DNA from: DATGPD01 sp031423015
Lineage (GTDB): Bacteria; Planctomycetota; UBA1135; UBA2386
Assembly: GCA_031423015.1 (NCBI GenBank)
Contig: JANPER010000035.1
Span: 30,569 to 94,568 of the forward strand
Direction: 5' to 3'
Length of the DNA stretch: 64,000 nt
Shown here one piece after another: positions 46,098 through 52,789 of this stretch. The notes below the pieces were generated by a model. It saw nothing but the letters and a program-made list of their open reading frames with translations, had not been told where the DNA came from and did no database searches. The translations under genes and the position numbers were made by a program. Every line of letters begins with the position of its first letter. Position 1 is the first letter of the stretch.

Positions 46098-47060
46098 TCA
46101 GCTGGCTCCGCCGCCGCAGCTGCCGGCGCTATTCCCACCGCTCGGCGAGGCCTCGGGCCGGCGACGCTCGGCAACGCCCACCATCCAGTCGCTGCAATCC
46201 TGGCAACGCGCCGGCAGCTCCGCAAACCGGTGCTCCAAGTGCAACATGCGGTACTGGCCGAGCCGCTGCCACAGCGTGGCCAGCGACTCGTGCCAGGCGT
46301 TGCCGGCGCCTTCCTCACCCTCGGTGTCGCCCGGGCAGCGGGGCACACGTCCGTCCCAGAACACGTGCATCATGGTCACGGCCCACGGGCAGGCGATGCG
46401 TTCCTCGACGGGCGCGCACATCGGCGTGCCGAACTTGCCACCCCAGCTGAGCATGTGCCGCGCCTTCACCGTCGCTCCGCGCGCCAGCCAGTGCTCTTGG
46501 AAGGCGCCGAGTTCGTGCCGGTTCTCGTCCATGACGATGAACTGCACCAAGACCTCGGGGCCGTCTTGGCGCTGGCGACGCAGATCGAGCAAGTGCTCGA
46601 CGTTGGCGTAGACCACATCGCGAACGCCGCCCACGCGGATGCGGGCGTAAGTGTCGGACGAGAACCCGTCGAGGCCGATGACGAGCTGGTTGAGGCCAGC
46701 GTCGAGCAACGGCCCAGCCACCTCGCGCGTCAGCAGCATGCCGTTGGTGTTCACGCAGATGTCACGCAGCCCGACTTGGCGACCGTAGGCCACGTAGCGC
46801 AGCAGCTTGTCGGGCTCCAGCAGAGGCTCGCCGCAGAACGAGAACCAGACCTGCGTCGCGGGCGCGGTGGCGGCGATCTCGTCGGCGCACTTCTTCCACA
46901 GGTCGAACGGCATGACCCCCTTGGGGCGCCGCATCCCCGGGTGGTGGCACATCGAGCAGCGCAGATTGCAGTCAGCGCAGAGTTCGACGGCAAACCGGCT
47001 GGGGAACGACGGGTCTTTCAACGTGCGCGCGACGTGCGGGAGATCGGGCTTGGCAAGCAT
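46098..47060 (-). CDS. Radical SAM/SPASM domain protein
   Basis: 320 residues. The CxxxCxxC motif is present as CNLRCSMC in ELCADCNLRCSMCHHPGM, with the FCGEPLL and VNTNGMLLT barrel motifs. A C-terminal SPASM-like region has clustered cysteines (CPWAV, RCPGDT, CQDCSDW) for auxiliary Fe-S clusters. The tail ends GNSAGSCGGGAS. The family modifies peptides or small molecules. Being co-translated with the carrier-domain acyltransferase, it may act on a carrier-bound or glycan substrate. The stretch 47096-47120 upstream is AT-rich and could hold its promoter. Confidence 0.85.
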   Translation of the reverse strand: MLAKPDLPHVARTLKDPSFPSRFAVELCADCNLRCSMCHHPGMRRPKGVMPFDLWKKCADEIAATAPATQVWFSFCGEPLLEPDKLLRYVAYGRQVGLRDICVNTNGMLLTREVAGPLLDAGLNQLVIGLDGFSSDTYARIRVGGVRDVVYANVEHLLDLRRQRQDGPEVLVQFIVMDENRHELGAFQEHWLARGATVKARHMLSWGGKFGTPMCAPVEERIACPWAVTMMHVFWDGRVPRCPGDTEGEEGAGNAWHESLATLWQRLGQYRMLHLEHRFAELPARCQDCSDWMVGVAERRRPEASPSGGNSAGSCGGGAS

Positions 47061-47298
47061 GGCTGAGTCTGGTCGGTGTTGGTCGCGTCTGGCGACGCAG
47101 CGCCTATCACTGGACTATTGTATCCATTGATCGGCCAACCGGCCGGTGGGCTTGTGGCAAGCGTCTCAGCGCGAGAGCCGGGCGACGATCACTCGCGACG
47201 GAGGAGCGGGCAGCGGTTGGCGGAGCCGGTGCACACCGGATGGGGCTCGCCGCGCGCGGTCGACTCGCGCACTTCCCGCAGCAAAGGACCGTTCCAGG
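47061..47298. other. Intergenic stretch upstream of the radical SAM gene
   Basis: It contains a short AT-richer segment (TATCACTGGACTATTGTATC near 47104-47123) that could be a promoter for the minus-strand radical SAM unit; TACAAT is visible on the minus strand but no matching -35. I see no gene. It borders the broken-gene patch on its right. Confidence 0.4.
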
Positions 47299-47394
47299 TC
47301 ACGGCATGAAGCCCAGGCTGACCGCCACCGCCACCGCTACCGGTTGCAGCTCGGCAGTGAACGCGCGCAGGAACGGCTCGATGATCGTCTTCAT
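47299..47394 (-). pseudogene. 31-codon fragment, possibly a truncated membrane-protein start
   Basis: ATG 47394 to TGA 47299 encodes MKTIIEPFLRAFTAELQP and a short hydrophobic stretch (VAVAVAVSLGF) before stopping. The opening vaguely resembles the N-terminus of small multi-helix membrane proteins of the TIGR03546 type, but the rest is absent. Given the debris around it, it is more likely a remnant than a functional peptide. Confidence 0.25.
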
Positions 47395-47450
47395 CTCTTG
47401 GGGTGAACCTCGGCCTCGACGCTGCGGGTCGACGCGTAGCAGGCGATCGA

Positions 47451-47700
47451 CTACGGCGCCTGCGGCGTCAAGTACGCCCCACGCGGCAGATTCATCGCGG
47501 GCACGTGCGCCTGACCAAGGAAGGGCACCGTCACTGGCTGGGCGTAGAACTCCATGCCAGCGATGCTGCGCATGACCGGGATCGGCAGGCGCAGCGTCGT
47601 GCGGAAGATCGACACCCCCGGCAGGTGCACGAGGGTCTGGCGCAAGGCGTAGAAGCGCCAGGGCTCCTCGGTGAGCAACGGTTGCGTATCCGCCAGTCCG
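47451..47700 (-). pseudogene. C-terminal gene fragment, unrecognised
   Basis: The minus-strand frame ending at 47451 has strongly GC-biased third codon positions over about 80 codons (for example EEPWRFYALRQTLVHLPG and GMEFYAQPVTVPFLGQ), so it was probably coding. It has no start of its own and its similarity to anything known is not evident. At its upstream side it gives way to a plus-strand fragment, which implies a rearrangement breakpoint near 47700. Confidence 0.35.
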
Positions 47701-47711
47701 AAGTGCCAGAC

Positions 47712-47924
47712 GCCGCGCTGCTCTTGTGCAGCCTGTGGCCGTGGCAGTTGCAGATGACCGGTGCGCTGTATCCCTTGGCCGCGCTCGGCCTCGGCGGGCT
47801 CTTCTTGCTGCAGGTGATCGTCGCCGCCGTGCGGCGAACCGACGCAGCGATGCGCGCCGCGTTCCTCGCATCGATCGCCTACTTGCCGCTCCTCTACCTG
47901 GCGATGTTCGTCGAGCGTGGCCAT
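47712..47924 (+). pseudogene. Fragment resembling the C-terminus of protoheme IX farnesyltransferase (CtaB/CyoE)
   Basis: The plus-strand frame reads through about 70 codons with GC-rich third positions and two hydrophobic helices: GALYPLAALGLGGLFLLQVI, a basic linker RRTDAAMRAAF, and LASIAYLPLLYLAMFVERG. That order resembles the last two helices of CtaB-type UbiA prenyltransferases (heme O synthases). The N-terminal 200 residues are absent and no stop follows directly. It abuts the broken cytochrome c gene tail to tail at about 47925, so both lost their continuation at one breakpoint. Confidence 0.45.
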
Positions 47925-47928
47925 GTAG

Positions 47929-48209
47929 GACCGGTGGACATCGTCTTGCGTACCGAACTTCTCGTCCGGTCCCGGATGCAGCGCGAGCGGAGTGCGCGGA
48001 TCCGTGCCACCGACTTCTGGCATGTGACACGTTGCTCACGCAACGGTGTTGGTCGACGACAGCTGCTCCTCCCAGAACAGCGCCTTGCCGAGCTGGATCT
48101 TGTCGAAGGTGAGAGGATTCTCCGGCGGCACGGGCACCGCCGGCAAGGCGCGGTGGCCTTGCGCTGACGCCGCCGCGGCGAGGATGCAGAGGGCGATGAC
48201 AGCCTGCAT
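47929..48209 (-). pseudogene. Truncated cytochrome c peroxidase-like gene with TGA in the heme motif (UxxCH)
   Basis: ATG 48209 starts a signal peptide (MQAVIALCILAAAASAQ). The mature part matches the N-terminus of planctomycete di-heme cytochrome c peroxidase-like proteins: NPLTFDKIQLGKALFWEEQL, SSTNTVA-U-ATCHMPEVGG, TDPR, HPGPDEKFGTQDDVH. TGA 48036-48038 occupies the first Cys of CxxCH. After about 93 codons the similarity stops at 47929, so at least 200 residues are missing. Either the copy is dead and the TGA is a mutation, or an original protein carried selenocysteine in its heme c motif, for which I know no precedent. A SECIS-like hairpin lies at 48005-48022. Confidence 0.6.
48005..48022 (-). 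promoter_or_regulatory. SECIS-like hairpin after the TGA of the cytochrome fragment
   Basis: On the minus strand TGCCA-GAAGTCGG-TGGCA forms a 5-bp stem with an 8-nt loop that starts with G. The loop begins 18 nt after the TGA, within the usual bacterial SECIS distance. Short stems are common in GC-rich DNA, so this alone is weak. Confidence 0.35.
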
Positions 48210-48281
48210 GGCAACGGCGTTGAACTGCGCGCCGCGCGCCAGGTTTTCACGATCGTTGAACCGATGCGCAAGCCAGCGTCG

Positions 48282-48731
48282 TCAACGCGGCTTCCGCAAC
48301 GCACGCTTGCCGCGCTGCGGCTTGCTCAATGCGTTGACCTCCACCACGGCCAAGGTGCTGCGCTCGGCCCACTGCCTGAAGTCCGCCTTCAGCAACGAAT
48401 ACATCCCGTGCAGGGGACAGGGGCGCGCCTCGTTGCACTTCTGCCAGCCAAACGCGCAGTGGTCGGCGATCAGCTCGAAGTCCATCGCGGCCAGCACATC
48501 GCAGACGCGAATGCGCTGCGGCGCCCGAGCGAGTTGGAAGCCGCCGCCATGCCCCTTCTGTGCGCGCGCCAGGTCGGCCAAGACCAAGCGGCGCATCACC
48601 TTGGACAGGAAGGCAGGCGGCACGTGCGCCCGCTCGGCCAGGTCCTTGGCAGGGAGCCAACCGTCGCTTGGTTCGAGGGCGAGCACCGCGAGGGCGCGCA
48701 GCGCATACTCGGCGCGCGGGGTCAGAAGCAT
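48282..48731 (-). CDS. Rrf2-family Fe-S transcriptional regulator, NsrR/IscR-like
   Basis: 149 residues. The N-terminal winged helix (LTPRAEYALRALAVLALEP, then HVPPAFLSKVMRRLV) is typical of Rrf2 proteins. Three cysteines at 92, 99 and 105 (HCAFGWQKC, then EARPC) have nearly the spacing of the cluster ligands in the NO sensor NsrR. An extra Cys77 is present. The gene is divergent from, and 226 bp away from, the nitric-oxide-reductase-like cluster, so NO-responsive repression of that cluster is the obvious model. The regulator is cytosolic. Confidence 0.88.
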   Translation of the reverse strand: MLLTPRAEYALRALAVLALEPSDGWLPAKDLAERAHVPPAFLSKVMRRLVLADLARAQKGHGGGFQLARAPQRIRVCDVLAAMDFELIADHCAFGWQKCNEARPCPLHGMYSLLKADFRQWAERSTLAVVEVNALSKPQRGKRALRKPR

Positions 48732-48957
48732 GGTTCGGGTGATCGCGGGGTCGAGAAGACCTCAACCTCGGTCGGGGGATCATCTCGGGACGCACGGCTT
48801 CGATCAACGGTGGCCAAGCTGACCGTGGCTGCGGAAGCACGCACTCGCTGGGCGAACGGCGGCACCGGAGCCTCGCAAAAACGAAAGCGCCGGGCGACTC
48901 CGCACATTCACGGGTCAGATCTCACGAGACTCTGCCGTCCATTGAGAAGCTGCGCTC
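48732..48957. promoter_or_regulatory. Divergent promoter region between the Rrf2 regulator and the NOR cluster
   Basis: This 226-bp space must carry the promoters of both units. I see only a short dyad (TCTCACGAGA near 48920) and no match to the gamma-proteobacterial NsrR consensus. No clear sigma70 hexamers stand out. The operator, if present, is diverged. Confidence 0.4.
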
Positions 48958-50343
48958 ATGCTCGCTGCCCACGACTCCCGCGACCTCTTGTTGGCCCGCC
49001 GTTGGCTGAGCCTCGCCATCGCCGTCCTGCTCCTGGCGGGCCTGTTCGCGGTGCTCTTGGTGCTGGGCCGAACTCCGCCCTTCGACCGCCTCGTCGGTGA
49101 CCCGGACTGGTTCCGCCGCTGCCTGGTCGTGCACGTGGTGCTGTCGCTCGTGCTGTGGTTCCAGTCGTTCTTGGCGGCGGCGCTGCTTGGCCTGCCGGCG
49201 CACCCACAGCGGGGCCGCCTCGCGGCGGCGAGCCCGCCGTTGGCGATGCTCGGGCTCGGCCTGCTGGTGACGTCGGCGTGGCTGCCTGGCACGGCGCCGG
49301 TGATGTCGAACTACGTGCCGATGATCGACCACCCGCTGTTCGCCGCGGGGCTCGCGGCGTTCGGCATCGGCGTGCTCTGCGTCGCGCTGAGCCGCCAGAT
49401 CCTGCCCAACGAGCGCGACGACAACGCGCTGGGCATGCCGGCGGCGGCGAATCCATTCCTGCGCGGCGCGATCGTCGCGCTCTTTCTCGCGGCGTTGACC
49501 CTGCTGGCGACGCGCACGCACATCACGCCAGACCTGACCGTCGGCACCCACTACGAGCTGCTGTACTGGGGCATGGGCCACGTGCTGCAGCTCGCCAGCG
49601 TGCTGGGCATGACCGCGCTGTGGTGCTGGTTCACCGCGGTGGCGACCGGGCGCACCCCGCTGTCGCGCACGCTCGCCGCAGCGCTCGCCGGCATCGCCGT
49701 GCTGCCTTGGATGGTGTCCCCGCTGCTGCCGTTGTCCGGCACCTGGATGCCGATCTACCGCGACGGCTTCACTCGCCTGATGCAGTTCGCGCTGTTGCCG
49801 GCGCCGCTGATCGTGGCGGTGCTGTGCGCACGCGCGTTGCTGAAACACCGGCAGCCGCGTAGCCGCATGGCGAACTTGATGGCGGTGGGGTTCTGGACCT
49901 CGCTGCTCTTGACGCTGATGGGCCTCGCGCTCGGCGCCTCGATCCGTTCGGCCAACACCATGGTGCCGGCGCACTACCACGCCAGCATCGGCGCGGTAAC
50001 GGTTGCCTTCATGGTCGCCAGCCTCGCTCTGATGCCGGCGCTGGGCTTCCGCGACGCGAGCGTGCACTCGCCACGCGCGCTGCGCTGGCAGCCGTGGCTC
50101 TACACCGTCGGCCAGGCCGTTTTCGCGCTGGGGTTCGCCTTCGCCGGCGCGCAGCGCAAGGCCTACGGCGCCGAGCAGGCCGGCCGCGACGCCACGCAGA
50201 CCCTCGGCCTCGTCGTCATGGGAGTTGGCGGTCTGCTCGCCGTGGCCGGTGGCATCACTTTCCTCGCAATCTTCGTGCGCAACGCCTGGTCGCGCCACAA
50301 CGCGGTCACCGCGGTGGCGCACTCGCCTGCAACCCGCTTCTGA
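48958..50343 (+). CDS. Degenerate heme-copper oxidase subunit I paralogue in the NOR cluster
   Basis: 461 residues, about 12 membrane helices. Helix motifs mirror the catalytic subunit encoded 2 kb downstream: VHVVLSLVLWF (His59, low-spin heme position), YWGMGHVLQLASVLGMTALW (His208; compare WWGLGHMSQQINVCAMVSVW), and PAHYHASIGAVTVAFM (His339/His341; compare PGHFHATVVGGTTLAFM). The adjacent His pair of helix VII is missing, so a binuclear NO/O2 site is unlikely, though hemes may still bind. It is the first gene of the cluster. It probably is a structural or electron-transfer subunit derived by duplication. Confidence 0.8.
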   Translation: MLAAHDSRDLLLARRWLSLAIAVLLLAGLFAVLLVLGRTPPFDRLVGDPDWFRRCLVVHVVLSLVLWFQSFLAAALLGLPAHPQRGRLAAASPPLAMLGLGLLVTSAWLPGTAPVMSNYVPMIDHPLFAAGLAAFGIGVLCVALSRQILPNERDDNALGMPAAANPFLRGAIVALFLAALTLLATRTHITPDLTVGTHYELLYWGMGHVLQLASVLGMTALWCWFTAVATGRTPLSRTLAAALAGIAVLPWMVSPLLPLSGTWMPIYRDGFTRLMQFALLPAPLIVAVLCARALLKHRQPRSRMANLMAVGFWTSLLLTLMGLALGASIRSANTMVPAHYHASIGAVTVAFMVASLALMPALGFRDASVHSPRALRWQPWLYTVGQAVFALGFAFAGAQRKAYGAEQAGRDATQTLGLVVMGVGGLLAVAGGITFLAIFVRNAWSRHNAVTAVAHSPATRF

Positions 50344-50357
50344 CCCGGAATCTGACC

Positions 50358-50507
50358 ATGTCTGAACCGAAACCCGTGCACCCCTGGCAGCGGCTGATGG
50401 ACAACCCCTGGCTCTTACTCGTGCTGGGCGTCCTGATCCCGTCCGTCTCTTACACGCTTTGGGGATGGATCGCATTGGCGACCCTGGAACCAGCCAAGCT
50501 GCCCTAA
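50358..50507 (+). CDS. 49-residue single-helix membrane peptide of the NOR cluster
   Basis: ATG 50358 to TAA 50505. MSEPKPVHPWQRLMDNPWLL leads into one hydrophobic helix (LVLGVLIPSVSYTLWGWIAL), like the small accessory subunits (CcoQ-type) of heme-copper complexes. It sits between the subunit I paralogue (14 bp) and subunit II (12 bp). The 9-bp word GAATCTGAC occurs just upstream of its ATG and again before subunit II, indicating a conserved or duplicated leader. Confidence 0.7.
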   Translation: MSEPKPVHPWQRLMDNPWLLLVLGVLIPSVSYTLWGWIALATLEPAKLP

Positions 50508-50519
50508 CGAGAATCTGAC

Positions 50520-51047
50520 ATGAGCATCACTAGCCCGCCCGCAAACTGGTTCCAGAAGCCCACTGGCGGTGAGCGCACTTGGCTCGGCCTCGCCATTGCT
50601 TGGTGCCTCGTGCTGTCCGCGATGATGCCTTACTGGCACATGAAGGGAAAACAGAACAGCACCGGCGAAGCGTACTCGGTCAAACCCCTCGACTTCTTCA
50701 GCCGCGTGCAGCGCTTCGAAGCAGCCTACAAGGTTGGCGAAATGAACGGCGTTGCCATCGTGCAGCCGCCACCCGGCAGCGACATATACCTTCAGGCAAT
50801 GATGTGGCAGTTCCGCCCGATCCTGAAGCTGAAGAAAGACCAGACGTATCGATTGCACATCTCGTCGCTCGACCTGCAGCACGGCTTCTCGCTGTTACCG
50901 ATGAACATGAACTTCCAGATATTGCCCGGCTACGACCACGTGCTCACGATCACGCCGACGCAAAGCGGCGAGTTTCCTGTCGTGTGTAACGAATTCTGTG
51001 GGATCGGGCACCACCTGATGACCGGAAGGATCCTGGTCGAGGACTAA
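50520..51047 (+). CDS. CuA-containing subunit II of a heme-copper NO reductase/oxidase
   Basis: 175 residues: one N-terminal membrane helix (LGLAIAWCLVLSAMMPYW) and a periplasmic cupredoxin domain. All CuA ligands are present: His121, Cys156, Glu158, Cys160, His164, Met167 in CNEFCGIGHHLM. It accepts electrons from a donor and passes them to the hemes of subunit I, encoded 2 bp downstream. The short N-terminus with a single helix is like ba3-type and CuA-NOR subunit II proteins rather than aa3 enzymes with two helices. Confidence 0.93.
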   Translation: MSITSPPANWFQKPTGGERTWLGLAIAWCLVLSAMMPYWHMKGKQNSTGEAYSVKPLDFFSRVQRFEAAYKVGEMNGVAIVQPPPGSDIYLQAMMWQFRPILKLKKDQTYRLHISSLDLQHGFSLLPMNMNFQILPGYDHVLTITPTQSGEFPVVCNEFCGIGHHLMTGRILVED

Positions 51048-51049
51048 CC

Positions 51050-52789
51050 ATGACCCAACTCGAAGGTGTCTCTTCTGCCGATGTCCCGGCAGTCGCTCGT
51101 CCCAATCACGCGCCCGGTCGCTCCCGCGTCTGTGACACGACCGGCCTCACGGTGTGCCTGCGCGCCGAGCCGTTGATCAAGATCAACGCGGTGTTCGGCG
51201 TGGTGGCGCTGCTGATCGGCGGCATCGGCGCGATCCTGATTGCGCTCACGCGCTGGCCCGCGGTGCATCTGCTGCCCGCCCACCTCTATTACCGAGTGCT
51301 GACGCTGCACGGCGTCAACATGCTGATCTTCTGGATCATCTTCATGGAGATCGGGATCCTCTACTTTGCTGCCACGGTGCTGCTGCGCTCGCGGCTGGCA
51401 TCCGCCAAAGTAGGTTGGATCGCGTTCCTGCTGATGGCCGGCGGCGCCGTGTTCGTCGACTGGTCGATCCTCAGCGGCAACGCCGACGTGATGATGACTT
51501 CGTATGCGCCGCTCAAGGCGCATTGGTCGTTCTACCTCGGGATCGTGCTGTTCGCGGTGGGCGCGCTGGCCGCGGTGGGCAACTTCTTCGCCACCATCTA
51601 CATCGCCAAGCGCGACCGCACCTACACCGGTTCGGTGCCGCTCGTGGTGTTCGGCGCGATCGCGGCTGGGATCATCGCCGTGGTCACGCTCCTGCACGGC
51701 GCCCTCGTGATGGTGCCGACGCTGCTGTGGTCGTGGGACCTCATGGCGGCGCCGGATGCCGGCTGGTATCGGCTGGTGTGGTGGGGCCTCGGGCACATGT
51801 CGCAGCAGATCAATGTGTGTGCGATGGTGTCGGTTTGGTACCTGCTGGGAACGCTGACCACCGGCGCCAAGCCGATCAACGAGGCGGTCTGCCGCTCGGC
51901 GTTCGTGCTCTACATCTTGTTCATCAACCTGGCGAGCGCCCACCACCTGCTGGTCGACCCGGGCGTCGACGCGCCGTGGAAGATCTGGAACACGTCGTAT
52001 GCGATGTATCTCGCGGTGCTGGCGTCGATGATCCACGGCTTCACCGTGCCGGCCTCGATCGAGGTGGCGCAGCGCAGGCGCGGCTTCGACCGCGGCCTGT
52101 TCGGCTGGCTGTTCAAGGCGCCGTGGTCGAACCCTGGCTTTGCAGCGATGTTCATGTCGCTGTTGATCTTCGGTTTCATCGGCGGCATCACCGGCGTGAC
52201 GCTCGGCACGCAGCAGATCAACATCATCGCGCACAACACCCTGCGCATCCCCGGCCACTTCCACGCCACCGTGGTCGGCGGCACGACGCTCGCGTTCATG
52301 GGGCTGGCCTACTACGTGGTGCCGCTCATCTTCCGGCGTGAGTATCCGCTGCCGAAGTGGTGCCGCGCGCAGCCGTACATCTTCGGCATCGGCATGGTGA
52401 TCATGTCGCTGTTCATGTCGTTCGCGGGTTCCTACGGCGTCCCGCGCCGGCACTGGGACGTCGAGTTCTCGGGCGCGCCCCTGCCGGCGGGCTTCGACGC
52501 CGGGGCACACGTGATGCTCGGCATCATGGGTGTGGGCGCGGTGTTCGCGTTCATCGGCCTGATGATGTTCATCCTGCTCACGGTGTGGGCAGTGTTCTTT
52601 GGCAAGTCGAACCGCGGGCAGCCGATGCGCGCCTGGACACCAGCGCCGGCGAAACTCGCCGACGACGACCACCACGGCGCACATAAGACGCCGGGCACGA
52701 TGGCGCTCGTGCTGCTGCTGCTGTTCTGCTTCGTCGTCTACTACTTCGCCAACTGGAAGGCGCTGGCCGACGTCTGGCACGTGCGATGA
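51050..52789 (+). CDS. Heme-copper superfamily subunit I, eNOR-like nitric oxide reductase
   Basis: 579 residues, about 13-14 helices. Heme ligands: His87 (LTLHGVNML), His403 and His405 (IPGHFHATVVGG). Binuclear-metal ligands: His249 (GLGHMSQQ) and His298-His299 (LASAHHLLVD). At the His+4 position, where oxidases have the cross-linked Tyr (HPEVY) and cNOR has Glu, this protein has Gln253. That substitution is reported for the eNOR branch, so NO reduction to N2O is more likely than O2 reduction. The NsrR-like gene nearby supports this. Its stop overlaps the SCO gene start (ATGA). Confidence 0.88.
   Translation: MTQLEGVSSADVPAVARPNHAPGRSRVCDTTGLTVCLRAEPLIKINAVFGVVALLIGGIGAILIALTRWPAVHLLPAHLYYRVLTLHGVNMLIFWIIFMEIGILYFAATVLLRSRLASAKVGWIAFLLMAGGAVFVDWSILSGNADVMMTSYAPLKAHWSFYLGIVLFAVGALAAVGNFFATIYIAKRDRTYTGSVPLVVFGAIAAGIIAVVTLLHGALVMVPTLLWSWDLMAAPDAGWYRLVWWGLGHMSQQINVCAMVSVWYLLGTLTTGAKPINEAVCRSAFVLYILFINLASAHHLLVDPGVDAPWKIWNTSYAMYLAVLASMIHGFTVPASIEVAQRRRGFDRGLFGWLFKAPWSNPGFAAMFMSLLIFGFIGGITGVTLGTQQINIIAHNTLRIPGHFHATVVGGTTLAFMGLAYYVVPLIFRREYPLPKWCRAQPYIFGIGMVIMSLFMSFAGSYGVPRRHWDVEFSGAPLPAGFDAGAHVMLGIMGVGAVFAFIGLMMFILLTVWAVFFGKSNRGQPMRAWTPAPAKLADDDHHGAHKTPGTMALVLLLLFCFVVYYFANWKALADVWHVR

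Noticed and set aside
47403..48167. Single 254-codon plus-strand gene
   Set aside because: Only its central 70 codons look coding on the plus strand. The flanks are antisense to better-supported minus-strand fragments.
48732..48957. Classical NsrR operator
   Set aside because: No ATGYATTT-type dyad is visible; only a short TCTCACGAGA dyad was seen.
51044..52780. 578-codon open frame on the minus strand
   Set aside because: It is antisense to the NOR subunit I gene, is His/Arg/Gln-rich with no known motif, and arises from GC-rich codon bias. The same holds for the long antisense frame at 48922-50475.
51050..52789. Ordinary terminal cytochrome c oxidase
   Set aside because: The HPEVY-type Tyr needed for O2 chemistry is replaced by Gln253, the NsrR-like regulator is divergent, and there is no typical subunit III.
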